The translations under genes were made by a program, and so were the position numbers. This document shows, in pieces, positions 9,576 through 17,562 of a stretch of DNA of 64,000 nt (its first letter is position 1; each line of letters starts with the position of its first letter). This DNA is from Streptomyces orinoci. Lineage in GTDB: Bacteria; Actinomycetota; Actinomycetes; Streptomycetales; Streptomycetaceae. The stretch covers positions 126,439-190,438 of the forward strand of contig NZ_PHNC01000031.1 of NCBI RefSeq assembly GCF_003121295.1, written 5' to 3'. Below the pieces are notes generated by a model. That model did no database searches. It worked only from the letters and a program-made list of their open reading frames with translations, and was not told the DNA's origin.

Positions 9576-10255
9576 CGGGATCCACTCTTTCGACCAACCG
9601 GCCTACTGGGCCGACCAGTTCGGCAGGGCAGCACCCTGTCCAGCCACTCTCGATTGGCCTCGAGATCTTCCAACCTCTCTCGCACGCCATCGCCGTAAAC
9701 AGCATCTCCCCACCTGAAGCGGATCTGCATCGCCCCTCGTGCATCAGGGTGCTTGTGCTCCAGATAGAACGTGCACTGATAGCCCCGCCTCGCTGTCGCC
9801 TGCAGGATGCAATCGCAGTAGTGGCGCGCGATCCTCAGTGGAAGGCCCCAGACATCGTCCGTGAGGCGATCAAGGAAGGCGTCGTGTGCGAGAGATACGT
9901 CGCGATGCGTATCCAGCTCGAAGATCCACTCATCCTTGGTGGTCCATGAACGGGTCAAGTAAGCCGTGCTGAAGTTCTGGAAGATCGCGATGCGGCGGAG
10001 AAGTCCTGAGCCGAGCCAGGCCAGATCCCGCTCTGTTTGCACGAGTGACGCGTACTCACGCTCATCCTCGAGCTCGTAGGGCGATGGTTCCGCTTCGTCC
10101 CACAGGGGCACGAAGCCGCCCTCTTCCAGACCGCGCCAGAAAAAGGGGCAGCGCAGTGCCGGGACAGGCCACCTATCCGGCCTAGCCAGCGATGGTGCCG
10201 CAGGAGCCTCGCATACCGCAAGCCCCTCTCCCGGGTAATCATCAACGGCCGCCAT
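9572..10255 (-). CDS. Unrecognised 227-aa protein of the tRNA-Gly island
   Basis: I do not recognise a family. The soluble 227-aa protein is aromatic- and acid-rich, with segments CPFFWRGLEEGGFVPLWDE, HYCDCILQATARRGYQCTFY and MQIRFRWGDAVYGDGVRERL. Two Cys (HYCDC) and several His/Asp could bind metal, but no catalytic signature is clear. The start at 10255 lacks a good ribosome site and is uncertain. It is followed with a 4-base overlap by the 60-aa membrane gene. Its location in the island suggests cargo such as a defence or exclusion function; this is inference. Confidence 0.6.
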   Translation of the reverse strand: MAAVDDYPGEGLAVCEAPAAPSLARPDRWPVPALRCPFFWRGLEEGGFVPLWDEAEPSPYELEDEREYASLVQTERDLAWLGSGLLRRIAIFQNFSTAYLTRSWTTKDEWIFELDTHRDVSLAHDAFLDRLTDDVWGLPLRIARHYCDCILQATARRGYQCTFYLEHKHPDARGAMQIRFRWGDAVYGDGVRERLEDLEANREWLDRVLPCRTGRPSRPVGRKSGSR

Positions 10256-10449
10256 CCGGCACGCGCTCGCCTGTGGCCGGTCCGGTCATCCCGAAGGCCC
10301 AATCGGCCACCCCACGGCTCCGTGCCACAACGTGCCATTCGGAGGGGTGAACAGCCGTCATCACCGGCTCCGACACGCCTCACCCGAGACGCAGAGCGAG
10401 AAGCATTTCCGCAGGTCAGGAGCTCTCTCGGCCATTCGACACCGGTTGA

Positions 10450-10491
10450 TTCCCAAGCTTAGAGCGCGAGTTCGATTCTCGTCGCCCGCTC
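10450..10491 (+). repeat. attR-type direct repeat (partial tRNA-Gly)
   Basis: A 42-bp copy of the tRNA-Gly 3' half with one mismatch. The upstream half of the tRNA is absent, the anticodon stem cannot form and CCA is missing, so it is not a functional tRNA. It marks the right end of the island. Confidence 0.85.
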
Positions 10492-10499
10492 TTCAAAGA

Positions 10500-10525
10500 A
10501 ACCCCAGGTCAGGCGACCTGGGGTT
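10500..10525 (+). terminator. Hairpin after the duplicated tRNA end
   Basis: A perfect 11-bp stem (10500-10510 with 10515-10525) and 4-base loop, probably the original tRNA-Gly terminator displaced by integration. The next 240 bases up to 10766 hold no supported gene. Confidence 0.7.
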
Positions 10526-10766
10526 GTCTGTTGTCCAGACCTGTTGCGGGGCGGCGTGCCCGCTGCGTGCCCCAAGTCGCGGGAACGCCCTGCCCAGGGC
10601 TTGTTTGCTCCCTCAAACCGACCGCCTGCTCGCCTACACGGAACTGCCCCTGCCAGTTGGGCAACCTCGTCCCTTGTCACCGTGCGACTGCGGCAGGACG
10701 ATGCGCGCTGAGAGGGTGCGCAGGGCAACTGCTCCGATCACCGCGTGACCGAGGGAGGCGCGAACC

Positions 10767-11435
10767 GTGATCACCCTGACCGAGACGCTCGCTGTGGACA
10801 CTGTGGACGAGTTCTTGACCGCAGTGGAAGTCACCCACCTCAGCCAGGCGATCGACAACCACATCAAGCGAACAGACTGGCACCCGGCCTATGTTGGCCA
10901 GGAGCTGACCGAGATACCGGACGAGGTGCAACAGGTCCTCACCGCAGCGCTGCACCAGCATCTGCCGGAGATCCAGCGCACGTTCCCATCCGCGACCGGG
11001 TGCTCGCCCTGGCAGTTCATCCAGTTCGAGGCCGGCGAGGGCGCCACCCGGCACATGGACGGCGTCGCCGCCGATCCGATGGTCGAGCGCGGGCACGTCG
11101 CCCGGATCCAGGTCGCCGTGGAGGAGGCAGTGCTGGGCGGCGAATTCTTCTTCGAGACGACATCCAGCGACGAAGTGTGGGATCCGCACTACGCGGACAT
11201 CCAGGCTCCCGGGTTCGCGGCAGGCATGCGCTTCGCCCGTATCGCTCCGCACGACAGGGTGTCCCGGGACGAGCCGGACACGGCCTGGATCCACACCGTC
11301 CGCGGAAACCCGTGGACCACCCCGGCCGGAGCCGGAACCGCCGTCGTCTACGGAGCTCAGCTCATCCACGGCGTCAGCCCCGTCCGCAGCGGCCGCACCC
11401 GCCGGTTCATCACAGGCCTCACCACCGGAGGCTGA
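10767..11435 (+). CDS. Fe(II)/2-oxoglutarate-dependent dioxygenase family protein
   Basis: A 222-aa protein with the double-stranded beta-helix metal pattern: His96-x-Asp98 (ATRHMDG), a distal His201 (AQLIHGVSPV) and a downstream Arg that would hold 2-oxoglutarate (SGRTRRFITGL). Such enzymes hydroxylate small molecules or protein side chains; the substrate is unknown. GTG 10767 follows GAGGGAGG by 8 bases. It stands alone between the island and a secreted-protein gene. Confidence 0.75.
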   Translation: MITLTETLAVDTVDEFLTAVEVTHLSQAIDNHIKRTDWHPAYVGQELTEIPDEVQQVLTAALHQHLPEIQRTFPSATGCSPWQFIQFEAGEGATRHMDGVAADPMVERGHVARIQVAVEEAVLGGEFFFETTSSDEVWDPHYADIQAPGFAAGMRFARIAPHDRVSRDEPDTAWIHTVRGNPWTTPAGAGTAVVYGAQLIHGVSPVRSGRTRRFITGLTTGG

Positions 11436-11652
11436 CCCAAGTCACCCCATCGTCCAAAGCGCGTGAGGCCGCCCACGCCCGGTGGTGCAGACCCCGCGCG
11501 CCCTCGCGCACGCGCTGCGGCGCTGAGACTCGGGCACGCTTCCGCAGACGGCCGCCAGGCGGTGGGACAGCACGTCCTCCCGGGTAGCCAGCGTCCGAAC
11601 AAACGGGACGCCGGTGACGCATCCGGCGCCCAGGGCCCCTGGGGGGAGACGT

Positions 11653-12195
11653 ATGTTCGGTACGCGTGGTGTCACGGTGGCTCTGTGCTCGGCGGCCTTG
11701 ACCGGCTCAGCCCTGATCTGCGCTCCTGCTTCATCCGCCCACGACGACGCCAACGGCGCCATCTGTACCGGCCGCGAGGACGGTTACTCCAGCCCGAGCC
11801 TCGGCCTGCTGCCACAGCCGACCCGCATCCACGCCCGGGCCCGCTACTCCTGCTCCGGCCGACCCGGTCAGGACCTCCCGGCCACCGGAACCTTCGAAGG
11901 CTTCTCCCCGGCCGCGTCCTGCATTGCGGTCAATGACAACCCCACGGGAAGAGAGGTCGTCCAATACGCCGACGGCCACACCTCGATCATCGTCTACGAC
12001 AGCTCCAGCACCTTCCGCGCAGTCGGTGTCAACATCGTCCGGCTGGAGGGCAAGGTGACCGAGGGGCGTGGCAAGGGCCTACGAGCCCACCGCACCCTGA
12101 CCACCCTCGCCGACGGCGTCGCGGCCGAGTGCCTGATCCACACCCGCGTCCATCACGCTCCGGGAGGAGTACAGCTGGAGGTCGGCCCAGAGTGA
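11653..12195 (+). CDS. Secreted hypothetical protein
   Basis: A 180-aa protein with a Sec signal peptide: a short charged start, a hydrophobic core (VTVALCSAALTGSALICA) and an Ala-rich cleavage region ending ASSAHD. The mature part has four or more Cys (AICTG, YSCSG, ASCIA, ECLIH), suggesting disulfides outside the cell. GGGGGGAG precedes the ATG. No enzymatic motif is recognised. A hairpin ends the transcript and separates it from the convergent integrase remnant. Confidence 0.7.
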   Translation: MFGTRGVTVALCSAALTGSALICAPASSAHDDANGAICTGREDGYSSPSLGLLPQPTRIHARARYSCSGRPGQDLPATGTFEGFSPAASCIAVNDNPTGREVVQYADGHTSIIVYDSSSTFRAVGVNIVRLEGKVTEGRGKGLRAHRTLTTLADGVAAECLIHTRVHHAPGGVQLEVGPE

Positions 12196-12238
12196 CCGCG
12201 GCCACTGCACCGTCATGCCACGACATCAGCAGGTACGA

Positions 12239-12274
12239 GAGAAGGCGGGAATGACACATCGCTCCCGCCTTCTC
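12239..12274. terminator. Bidirectional hairpin
   Basis: A 12-bp perfect stem (12239-12250 with 12263-12274) with a 12-base loop sits between the convergent secreted-protein gene and integrase remnant. Confidence 0.75.
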
Positions 12275-12276
12275 GT

Positions 12277-12834
12277 TCATGCCTCTGTTGCTACCGGCTG
12301 CCGGGCTGCTGCCTTCTGGCGTGCGGCGCGGCCCCTCGCATCGATGCCCTCCGCGACCTCTTGCTGCCGCTCGCCGTCGGAGTGCTGGTAGATCAGTGCG
12401 GTCTTCTCCGAGGACTGCCCGGCCCGGACCATCGTGTCCTTGAGCGTGGCACCGGACTGGGTGGACAGCGTGTGGCCGGTATGGCGGAGGTCGTAGAAGC
12501 GGAAGCCGTCCGGCAGCCCGACCTTGGCCCTGGCCTTCCGCCACTTGCGGCCGAAAGTCGAGCGGCGGATGGAGGCGCCCCGCTCTCCCACGAACAGCAG
12601 CCCGTTCGGGTCCTTCTCTGCGAACCAGTCGAGATGCCGCTTGACCTCTATGGAGAGAAAGGCAGGCAGGTAGATGGTGCGCTTGTCGGCCGCTGACTTG
12701 GTGTCGCCCTGGACCCGGCGGCCGGTGCACAGCTCGGGCTCCGCGACGGTGACCCGGACCGCGAGGGGTTCGAGCGTGACATCGGGCCGCCGCAGGGCAG
12801 CCTGTTCTTCGGGCCGCATCGGGCCGTAGCCGAA
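12277..12834 (-). pseudogene. C-terminal remnant of a tyrosine site-specific integrase
   Basis: About 180 residues of the catalytic domain are preserved. They include the first active-site Arg (GPMRPEEQAALRR), TKSAADKRTIYLP, a DLRHTGHTL box (with Tyr in place of the usual His before DLR) and LIYQHSD with the nucleophilic Tyr. The arm-binding and core-binding N-terminus is missing; upstream codons bear no family likeness and no start with a ribosome site is seen. It is probably the leftover of the element that used tRNA-Gly as its attachment site, although it lies outside the repeats. Confidence 0.8.
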
Positions 12835-12892
12835 CACCACCCCACTGTGCCGAGGGATCACAACGAGACAGACATCGTCGTCGTTTCGCCGA

Positions 12893-13048
12893 GTGCCGTT
12901 CCGCCTGCACGGCAAGGACTCCGCCACCGAGGAGCAGCAGACCTGGGCCCTCGGCGCGGTCCGCCGCCCGGTCGTCGGCGCGGCCCGCTCGGCACGGGGC
13001 CGGGAACGCGTCGAGGCGCTGTCGGGCGCGTACGAGATGGCGCCGTAG
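12893..13048 (+). other. Unassigned coding-like fragment
   Basis: A plus-strand frame from GTG 12893 to TAG 13046 encodes 51 residues ending RERVEALSGAYEMAP. It has codon use typical of a gene but no ribosome site and no known partner. It may be the 3' end of a gene truncated when the integrase region was rearranged. Function unknown. Confidence 0.25.
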
Positions 13049-13051
13049 GCG

Positions 13052-14161
13052 TCACGGTGCCGTCGGCAGGGAGACCTCGAAGCGGCAGCCGCCGGGGACG
13101 TTGCAGACGGTGACGCGGCCGGCGTGGGCCTCGACGATGCCGCGCACGATGGCCAGGCCGAGGCCTGCGCCGGCCGGGGGCGTACGGGCCTCGGAGCCCC
13201 GCCAGCCGGTGTCGAAGACCCGGGGCAGGTCGTCCTCGGGGATGCCGCCGCAGGCGTCGGTGACGGAGAGGACGACGGTGCCCGGCTCCTGCCGGGCGGC
13301 GATGGCGACCGTGCCGTCGGCGGGGGTGCGGCGGATGGCGTTGACGAGGAGGTTGCCCAGCACCCGGGTCATCTCCTTGCCATCGACCTCCACGGGCGCC
13401 GCGTCCACGCGATCCCCGACCAGGCGGACGCCGTGTTCCCGGGCGAGTGGCTCCGCCCCGGTGAGGGCGTCGTCCACCAGGTCGTAGACCGACATGCGGC
13501 TCGGGCTGAGCGGCAGAACGCCCGCGTGGATGCGGGAGAGTTCGAAGAGGTCGCCGACCATCGCGTCGAGCCGGTCGCTCTCGGCCCGGATCTGCCGGAG
13601 GTACCGCTGCGGCTCCTCGGCCACGCCGTCCTCCAGGGCCTCGGCCATGGCGCGCAGCCCGGCCAGCGGGGTGCGCAGGTCGTGCGAGATCCAGGCGACC
13701 AGTTCGCGCCGCGAGGCGTCAAGGGCGCGTTCCCGTGCCCGGGACTCCTCGAGCTTGGCACTGGTCGCCGCCAACTCGCGGCCGAGGGCAGTGAGTTCGG
13801 CTGTGGCGTCGCCGTCGGGGGCGGCGAAGCTGCCGCTGTGGCCGAAGTCGCGGGCGGCCACGGTCAGGGCTTTGCTGCGGGCGACGACCCAGCGGCCGAG
13901 CAGCAGCGCGGCGGCCAGCGACACCACGGCGGCCATGGCGCACACCATGGTGACCACGGTCAGGTCGTGGGGGGAGAGGAACATCGCCCGGGCCACGCTG
14001 AGCGTGCCGGCGAACATCGCCGTCACCGACACCGCGGCCACCACCGTGAGGGACACGGCGACGGAGCGGTGCCGCAGCCGCCACAGTGCGAGGGCGCCGA
14101 GCGCACCGGCGGCGGCCGCACCGGCGAGCGCATACAGCGCGATCAGCAGGACGTCACGCAT
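13052..14161 (-). CDS. Membrane sensor histidine kinase
   Basis: A 369-aa sensor kinase. About three hydrophobic segments lie in residues 1-95, then a HAMP-like linker, the phospho-acceptor His160 in AWISHDLRTPLAG, and an ATPase domain with NLLVNAIRRTP, VTDACGGIPEDDL and GAGLGLAIV. The start ATG overlaps the stop of the response regulator by 8 bases, so the pair is co-translated. The short extracytoplasmic parts suggest that it senses a membrane signal. It probably controls the adjacent glycosyltransferase/molybdoenzyme cluster, inferred from position. Confidence 0.92.
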   Translation of the reverse strand: MRDVLLIALYALAGAAAAGALGALALWRLRHRSVAVSLTVVAAVSVTAMFAGTLSVARAMFLSPHDLTVVTMVCAMAAVVSLAAALLLGRWVVARSKALTVAARDFGHSGSFAAPDGDATAELTALGRELAATSAKLEESRARERALDASRRELVAWISHDLRTPLAGLRAMAEALEDGVAEEPQRYLRQIRAESDRLDAMVGDLFELSRIHAGVLPLSPSRMSVYDLVDDALTGAEPLAREHGVRLVGDRVDAAPVEVDGKEMTRVLGNLLVNAIRRTPADGTVAIAARQEPGTVVLSVTDACGGIPEDDLPRVFDTGWRGSEARTPPAGAGLGLAIVRGIVEAHAGRVTVCNVPGGCRFEVSLPTAP

Positions 14162-14897
14162 CGTCCCCGGCCTCCGGGGTCCGGGTGACGTCCGTACCGG
14201 CTGCGTCGAAGCGGTAGCCGACCCCCCAGACCGTGTGGATCAGCCGGGGCCGGGCGGGGTCGTCCTCGATCTTGGCGCGCAGCCGCCGTACGTGCACGGT
14301 GACGGTGGACAGGTCGCCGAACTCCCATCCCCAGACCTCCCGCATCAGCTGCTCGCGGCCGAACGCACGGCCGGGATGGCGCATCAGATGGGCGAGGAGA
14401 TCGAATTCCCGGACGGTGAGGGCGAGTTCGGTACCGTCCCTGCCGGCGAGGCGGGCCACCGGGTCCAGGACGAGTCCGGCGGCACGCAGCGGCGGTGCCG
14501 GTGCCGGAGCGGCGGACAGGGCGCGGGCCCGGCGCAGCACGGCCTCGGCGCGCAGAACCAGTTCGCGGGGGCTGAAGGGCTTGGTGACGTAGTCGTCCGC
14601 GCCGACCTCCAGGCCGAGGATGCGGTCCTCCTCGTCGCCGCGGGCGGTCAGCATGATGACGGGCACGGGCCCGGCGGCGCGCAGGGTGCGGCAGACCTCG
14701 AGGCCGTCCATGCCGGGCAGCATCAGGTCGAGCAGGACGAGGTCGGGGCGGACGTCGGCGGCGAGGCGGAGCGCGGTCGGGCCGTCGGCGGCCCGCTCGA
14801 CCGCGAAGCCGGCCCGGCCGAGGTAGCCGGCGACGACTTCGGAGACGGTCGGGTCGTCGTCGACGACCAGCACGCGCGCGGGGACTTCGGTGGGCAT
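14154..14897 (-). CDS. OmpR-family response regulator
   Basis: A 247-aa regulator. The receiver domain has acidic pocket DDD near residues 13-15, phospho-acceptor Asp57 (LVLLDLMLPGMDG), a conserved Thr (IMLTARG) and Lys (YVTKPFSP). The winged-helix C-terminus has LTVREFDLLAHL and VTVHVRRLRAKIE. ATG 14897 begins a normal receiver; the much longer open frame upstream is an antisense artefact. The gene is divergent from the GT2 gene, with a 125-bp shared upstream region that is AT-richer than the surroundings. Confidence 0.94.
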   Translation of the reverse strand: MPTEVPARVLVVDDDPTVSEVVAGYLGRAGFAVERAADGPTALRLAADVRPDLVLLDLMLPGMDGLEVCRTLRAAGPVPVIMLTARGDEEDRILGLEVGADDYVTKPFSPRELVLRAEAVLRRARALSAAPAPAPPLRAAGLVLDPVARLAGRDGTELALTVREFDLLAHLMRHPGRAFGREQLMREVWGWEFGDLSTVTVHVRRLRAKIEDDPARPRLIHTVWGVGYRFDAAGTDVTRTPEAGDDA

Positions 14898-15022
14898 GCC
14901 GTCAAGCCTCGCACTGCCCGGAGCCCGCCGGCGCGGCGCGCTGCCGCCCCGGGGGGCAACGTCCTTGTTTTGTAAGGACCTTGTGTCCGAGATGTCCGAA
15001 TTCTCTTCGTAGGGTGAGTGGT

Positions 15023-15721
15023 GTGACTCACTCCACCACCCCCTCCGCGGATGTCGTACTGCCGTGTCTCGACGAGGCGGCCGCTCTGCCCTGGGTGCTC
15101 CAACGGGTGCCCGCGGGCTGGCGGGCCGTCGTCGTCGACAACGGCTCCACCGATGGCTCGGCGGACCTGGCCCGCTCGCTGGGCGCCACCGTCGTCCATG
15201 AGCCGCGCCGCGGCTTCGGCGCCGCCTGCCACGCCGGACTGCTCGCCGCCACCGCCGACTTCGTGTGCTTCTGCGACTGCGATGCCTCACTCGACCCCGG
15301 TCTGCTGCCCGCTCTCCTCGCAGTGGTCCGGGACGGCACCGCCGATCTGGTGCTGGGCCGGCGCCGTCCGCAAGGGGCGGGTGCCTGGCCGCCCCACGCC
15401 CGCGCCGGCAACCTGGCCCTGGCCCGTATGGTCCGGCGGCGCACCGGCCTGCCGCTGCACGACCTGGGGCCGATGCGCGTGGCACGCCGGACGATGCTGC
15501 TGGGCCTCGGTCTGACCGACCGCCGCAGCGGCTACCCCCTGGAGATGGTGGTGCGTGCCGCCGATGCCGGGTGGCGGGTGGCCGAGACGGACGTCCCCTA
15601 CCTGCCCCGGACCGGCGCCTCGAAGGTGACCGGTACCTGGCGCGGGACATGGCGTGCGGTGCGGGACATGCGGGCCGTGCTCCGGGCGCCCGCCGTGGTC
15701 CGGGAGGGGGCAGCACGGTGA
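15023..15721 (+). CDS. Family 2 glycosyltransferase (dolichol-phosphate-mannose-synthase-like)
   Basis: A 232-aa GT-A enzyme. Visible are the nucleotide-binding VVVDNGSTDGS, the metal-binding DxD in CFCDCDASLDP and an RSGYPLEM motif. It likely transfers a sugar from an NDP donor to a lipid carrier at the inner face of the membrane. GTG 15023 follows AGGGTGA. The stop overlaps the GTG of the next gene (GTGA), starting a three-gene overlapping operon. GTG 15014 is an alternative start. Confidence 0.85.
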   Translation: MTHSTTPSADVVLPCLDEAAALPWVLQRVPAGWRAVVVDNGSTDGSADLARSLGATVVHEPRRGFGAACHAGLLAATADFVCFCDCDASLDPGLLPALLAVVRDGTADLVLGRRRPQGAGAWPPHARAGNLALARMVRRRTGLPLHDLGPMRVARRTMLLGLGLTDRRSGYPLEMVVRAADAGWRVAETDVPYLPRTGASKVTGTWRGTWRAVRDMRAVLRAPAVVREGAAR

Positions 15722-16425
15722 CGGTGCCCCCTCCCGGCCGGCCGGGCCCGGCACCGGCCGGCCCCACCACGCTGCTCGTCGTCGCCAAGGAGCCCGTGCC
15801 CGGCCGGGTCAAGACCCGGCTCACCCCGCCGTACACGCCCGCCGAGGCGGCAACCCTGGCCGAGGCGGCGCTGGCCGACACCCTGTGGGCGGTACGGGCC
15901 ATGCCTGCCCGGCGCCGCGTCCTCGTCCTCGACGGCCGGCCCGGCCCCTGGCTGCCGCCCGGCTTCGAGGTCGTCCCGCAGTGCGCGGGCGGCCTCGACG
16001 AACGGCTGGCCGCCGCGTTCGCCGACTGCACGGGCCCGGCCCTGCTCGTCGGAATGGACACCCCGCATCTCACGCCGCGTCTGCTGGCCCCCGCCCTCGG
16101 GGCGGGCGGCTGGGCGGAGTGCGACGCCTGGTTCGGCCCTGCCCGTGACGGCGGGTTCTGGGCCCTGGGCCTGGCAGAACCACGGCCCGCCCTGCTGCGC
16201 GGCGTCCCCATGTCCACCGCCCGGACCGGTGCCGTGCAGCGGCACCGGCTGGTGGCCGCAGGGCTCAGGGTCCGGGACCTGCCCGAGCTGCTCGACGTCG
16301 ATACCGCCGCCGACGCGGCCGAGGTGGCGACAACGACGCCTGGCGGCCGCTTCGCGCAGGTCCACAGCCGCATCGCAAGGCGGCGGACCACCGGTCAGAA
16401 GGGGGGTGTCCGTGCCGACCGGTGA
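15718..16425 (+). CDS. DUF2064 / TIGR04282-type glycosyltransferase-like protein
   Basis: A 235-aa protein with the DUF2064 hallmarks VVAKEPVPGRVKTRL, LLVGMDTPHLTP and ARDGGFWALGLA. The family has a GT-A-like nucleotide-sugar fold and usually sits beside GT2 genes, as here. The precise reaction is unknown. It is coupled to the preceding GT2 gene by a 4-base overlap and overlaps the next gene by 14 bases. Confidence 0.85.
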   Translation: MTVPPPGRPGPAPAGPTTLLVVAKEPVPGRVKTRLTPPYTPAEAATLAEAALADTLWAVRAMPARRRVLVLDGRPGPWLPPGFEVVPQCAGGLDERLAAAFADCTGPALLVGMDTPHLTPRLLAPALGAGGWAECDAWFGPARDGGFWALGLAEPRPALLRGVPMSTARTGAVQRHRLVAAGLRVRDLPELLDVDTAADAAEVATTTPGGRFAQVHSRIARRRTTGQKGGVRADR

Positions 16426-17086
16426 GCTGACGACCCGCACCCCGATCCCGGCCCCCTGGCACGGCGATCCCTATGCCGATGCGGTGCGGACCGGGCGCGG
16501 CCCCCTCTTCCTGCGCCGGACCGACGGCTGGCTGCTGCCCCTGGAGGTCGAGCGGTGGTGCGCCGAAGCCGTCCCCGCCGATATGACGGTGCTCGAGCGG
16601 TGCCAAGGCCCCGTCGTCGACATCGGCTGCGGCCCCGGCAGGCTCGTCGTCGCGCTGGCGGAGCGTGGCCATCCCGTGCTCGGGGTGGACATCAGCCGGG
16701 CGGCCGTCACCCGCACCCGGCGGGCAGGCGGCGCCGCACTGTGCCGGTCCGTCTTCGAGGCCCTGCCCAGCGAGGGGCGTTGGGGCACGGCACTCCTCCT
16801 CGACGGCAACATCGGCATCGGCGGCGACCCCCGGGCGCTGCTCGCCCGCGTCGCCCGCATCGTGGCGCCCGGGGGGCTCCTCCTGGCGGAGGCCGCCGAG
16901 GCGGAGGTCGATGAACGCCTGCTGGTGTGCATCGACGACGGCCGGGGCCGGTCCGGTCCGGTGTTCCCCTGGGCCCGCGTCGGGGCATCCGCCCTGACGC
17001 GCCACGCGAGCGCGGCCGGGTGGCGCACGGCCGAGCAGTGGACCGCCTCCGGGCGGGTCTTCGTCGCCCTGCGCCACCGCACCTGA
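16412..17086 (+). CDS. Class I SAM-dependent methyltransferase
   Basis: A 224-aa methyltransferase. The SAM-binding motif I is VVDIGCGPGRLVVALA, followed by an acidic residue in VLGVDIS and a post-I region LLLDGNIGIGGDP. It is the third gene of the overlapping operon and probably methylates an intermediate of the same pathway. GTG 16412 was chosen over GTG 16406 because AAGGGG then sits at proper spacing. Confidence 0.82.
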   Translation: MPTGELTTRTPIPAPWHGDPYADAVRTGRGPLFLRRTDGWLLPLEVERWCAEAVPADMTVLERCQGPVVDIGCGPGRLVVALAERGHPVLGVDISRAAVTRTRRAGGAALCRSVFEALPSEGRWGTALLLDGNIGIGGDPRALLARVARIVAPGGLLLAEAAEAEVDERLLVCIDDGRGRSGPVFPWARVGASALTRHASAAGWRTAEQWTASGRVFVALRHRT

Positions 17087-17089
17087 GCC

Positions 17090-17122
17090 GTGGGGGCTTT
17101 CCGGCCACCGGAACGCCCCCAC
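17090..17122. terminator. Bidirectional terminator hairpin
   Basis: An 8-bp outer stem (17090-17097 with 17115-17122) continues, after one mismatch, into a 6-bp inner stem with a 3-base loop. It lies between the convergent methyltransferase and membrane-protein genes. Confidence 0.8.
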
Positions 17123-17151
17123 GTGTGTGTGCCGCGCGGCTCAACGCACCG

Positions 17152-17562
17152 TCATTTCCTGCCCGTTCGGTCCCGGCGTCGGGCCCGGGCACCTGCGAGG
17201 GCGGCCACGAGTGTCGTCGCGGCGACGAGCCCGAGCGCGAGCAGCCAGTTCCGCGCATAGGACAACGGCAGCACCGACGGATTCGGCAGCGGGCCGGGCC
17301 GGAAGAGGACCGGGCAGGCCACCGCCGTCAGGCTCGCGGCGACGAGCAGGCCGCCGCGAACCGCGCGCCGGGCGGGGAGCCGGGCGACGACAAGGCCCAC
17401 CAGCAGCGTCAACGGGGCCATGACCGCGTCGTGCACGATCAGCGGGCCCACCACCCAGCGCGCGACCTGCCCCGGATCCTCGGCTCCCCGGCCCAGAACC
17501 CACACGCCCACGGCGATGAACGCGACCCCGCAGACCCCGAGGACGACACGGGCCACGCGCAT
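17152..17562 (-). CDS. Small four-helix membrane protein
   Basis: A 136-aa protein with four hydrophobic helices (beginning MRVARVVLGVCGVAFIAVGV) and a basic C-terminus rich in Arg. Its start shares one base with the stop of the molybdoenzyme gene (TGATG), so it is probably an accessory or anchor subunit of that enzyme. No family is recognised with certainty. Confidence 0.75.
   Translation of the reverse strand: MRVARVVLGVCGVAFIAVGVWVLGRGAEDPGQVARWVVGPLIVHDAVMAPLTLLVGLVVARLPARRAVRGGLLVAASLTAVACPVLFRPGPLPNPSVLPLSYARNWLLALGLVAATTLVAALAGARARRRDRTGRK

Larger units (their letters stand above)
7850..10491. mobile_element. 2.6-kb island integrated at tRNA-Gly, lacking its integrase
   Basis: The segment is bounded by the 42-bp tRNA-Gly repeat. 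It holds a nucleotidyltransferase/partner pair on the plus strand and an unrecognised three-gene set on the minus strand. No integrase is inside; a truncated tyrosine integrase lies 1.8 kb beyond the right repeat. The stretch from about 9.0 to 10.4 kb looks less GC-rich than its surroundings and uses rarer codons, consistent with transfer. It could be a decayed integrative element or the surviving cargo of a larger one. Confidence 0.7.

Noticed and set aside
10450..10491. Second tRNA-Gly gene
   Set aside because: Only the 3' half is present; the acceptor 5' strand, D-arm and anticodon stem are missing.
14154..16391. 745-aa version of the response regulator
   Set aside because: The upstream 497 residues are antisense to the GT2 and DUF2064 genes; the receiver domain starts cleanly at 14897.
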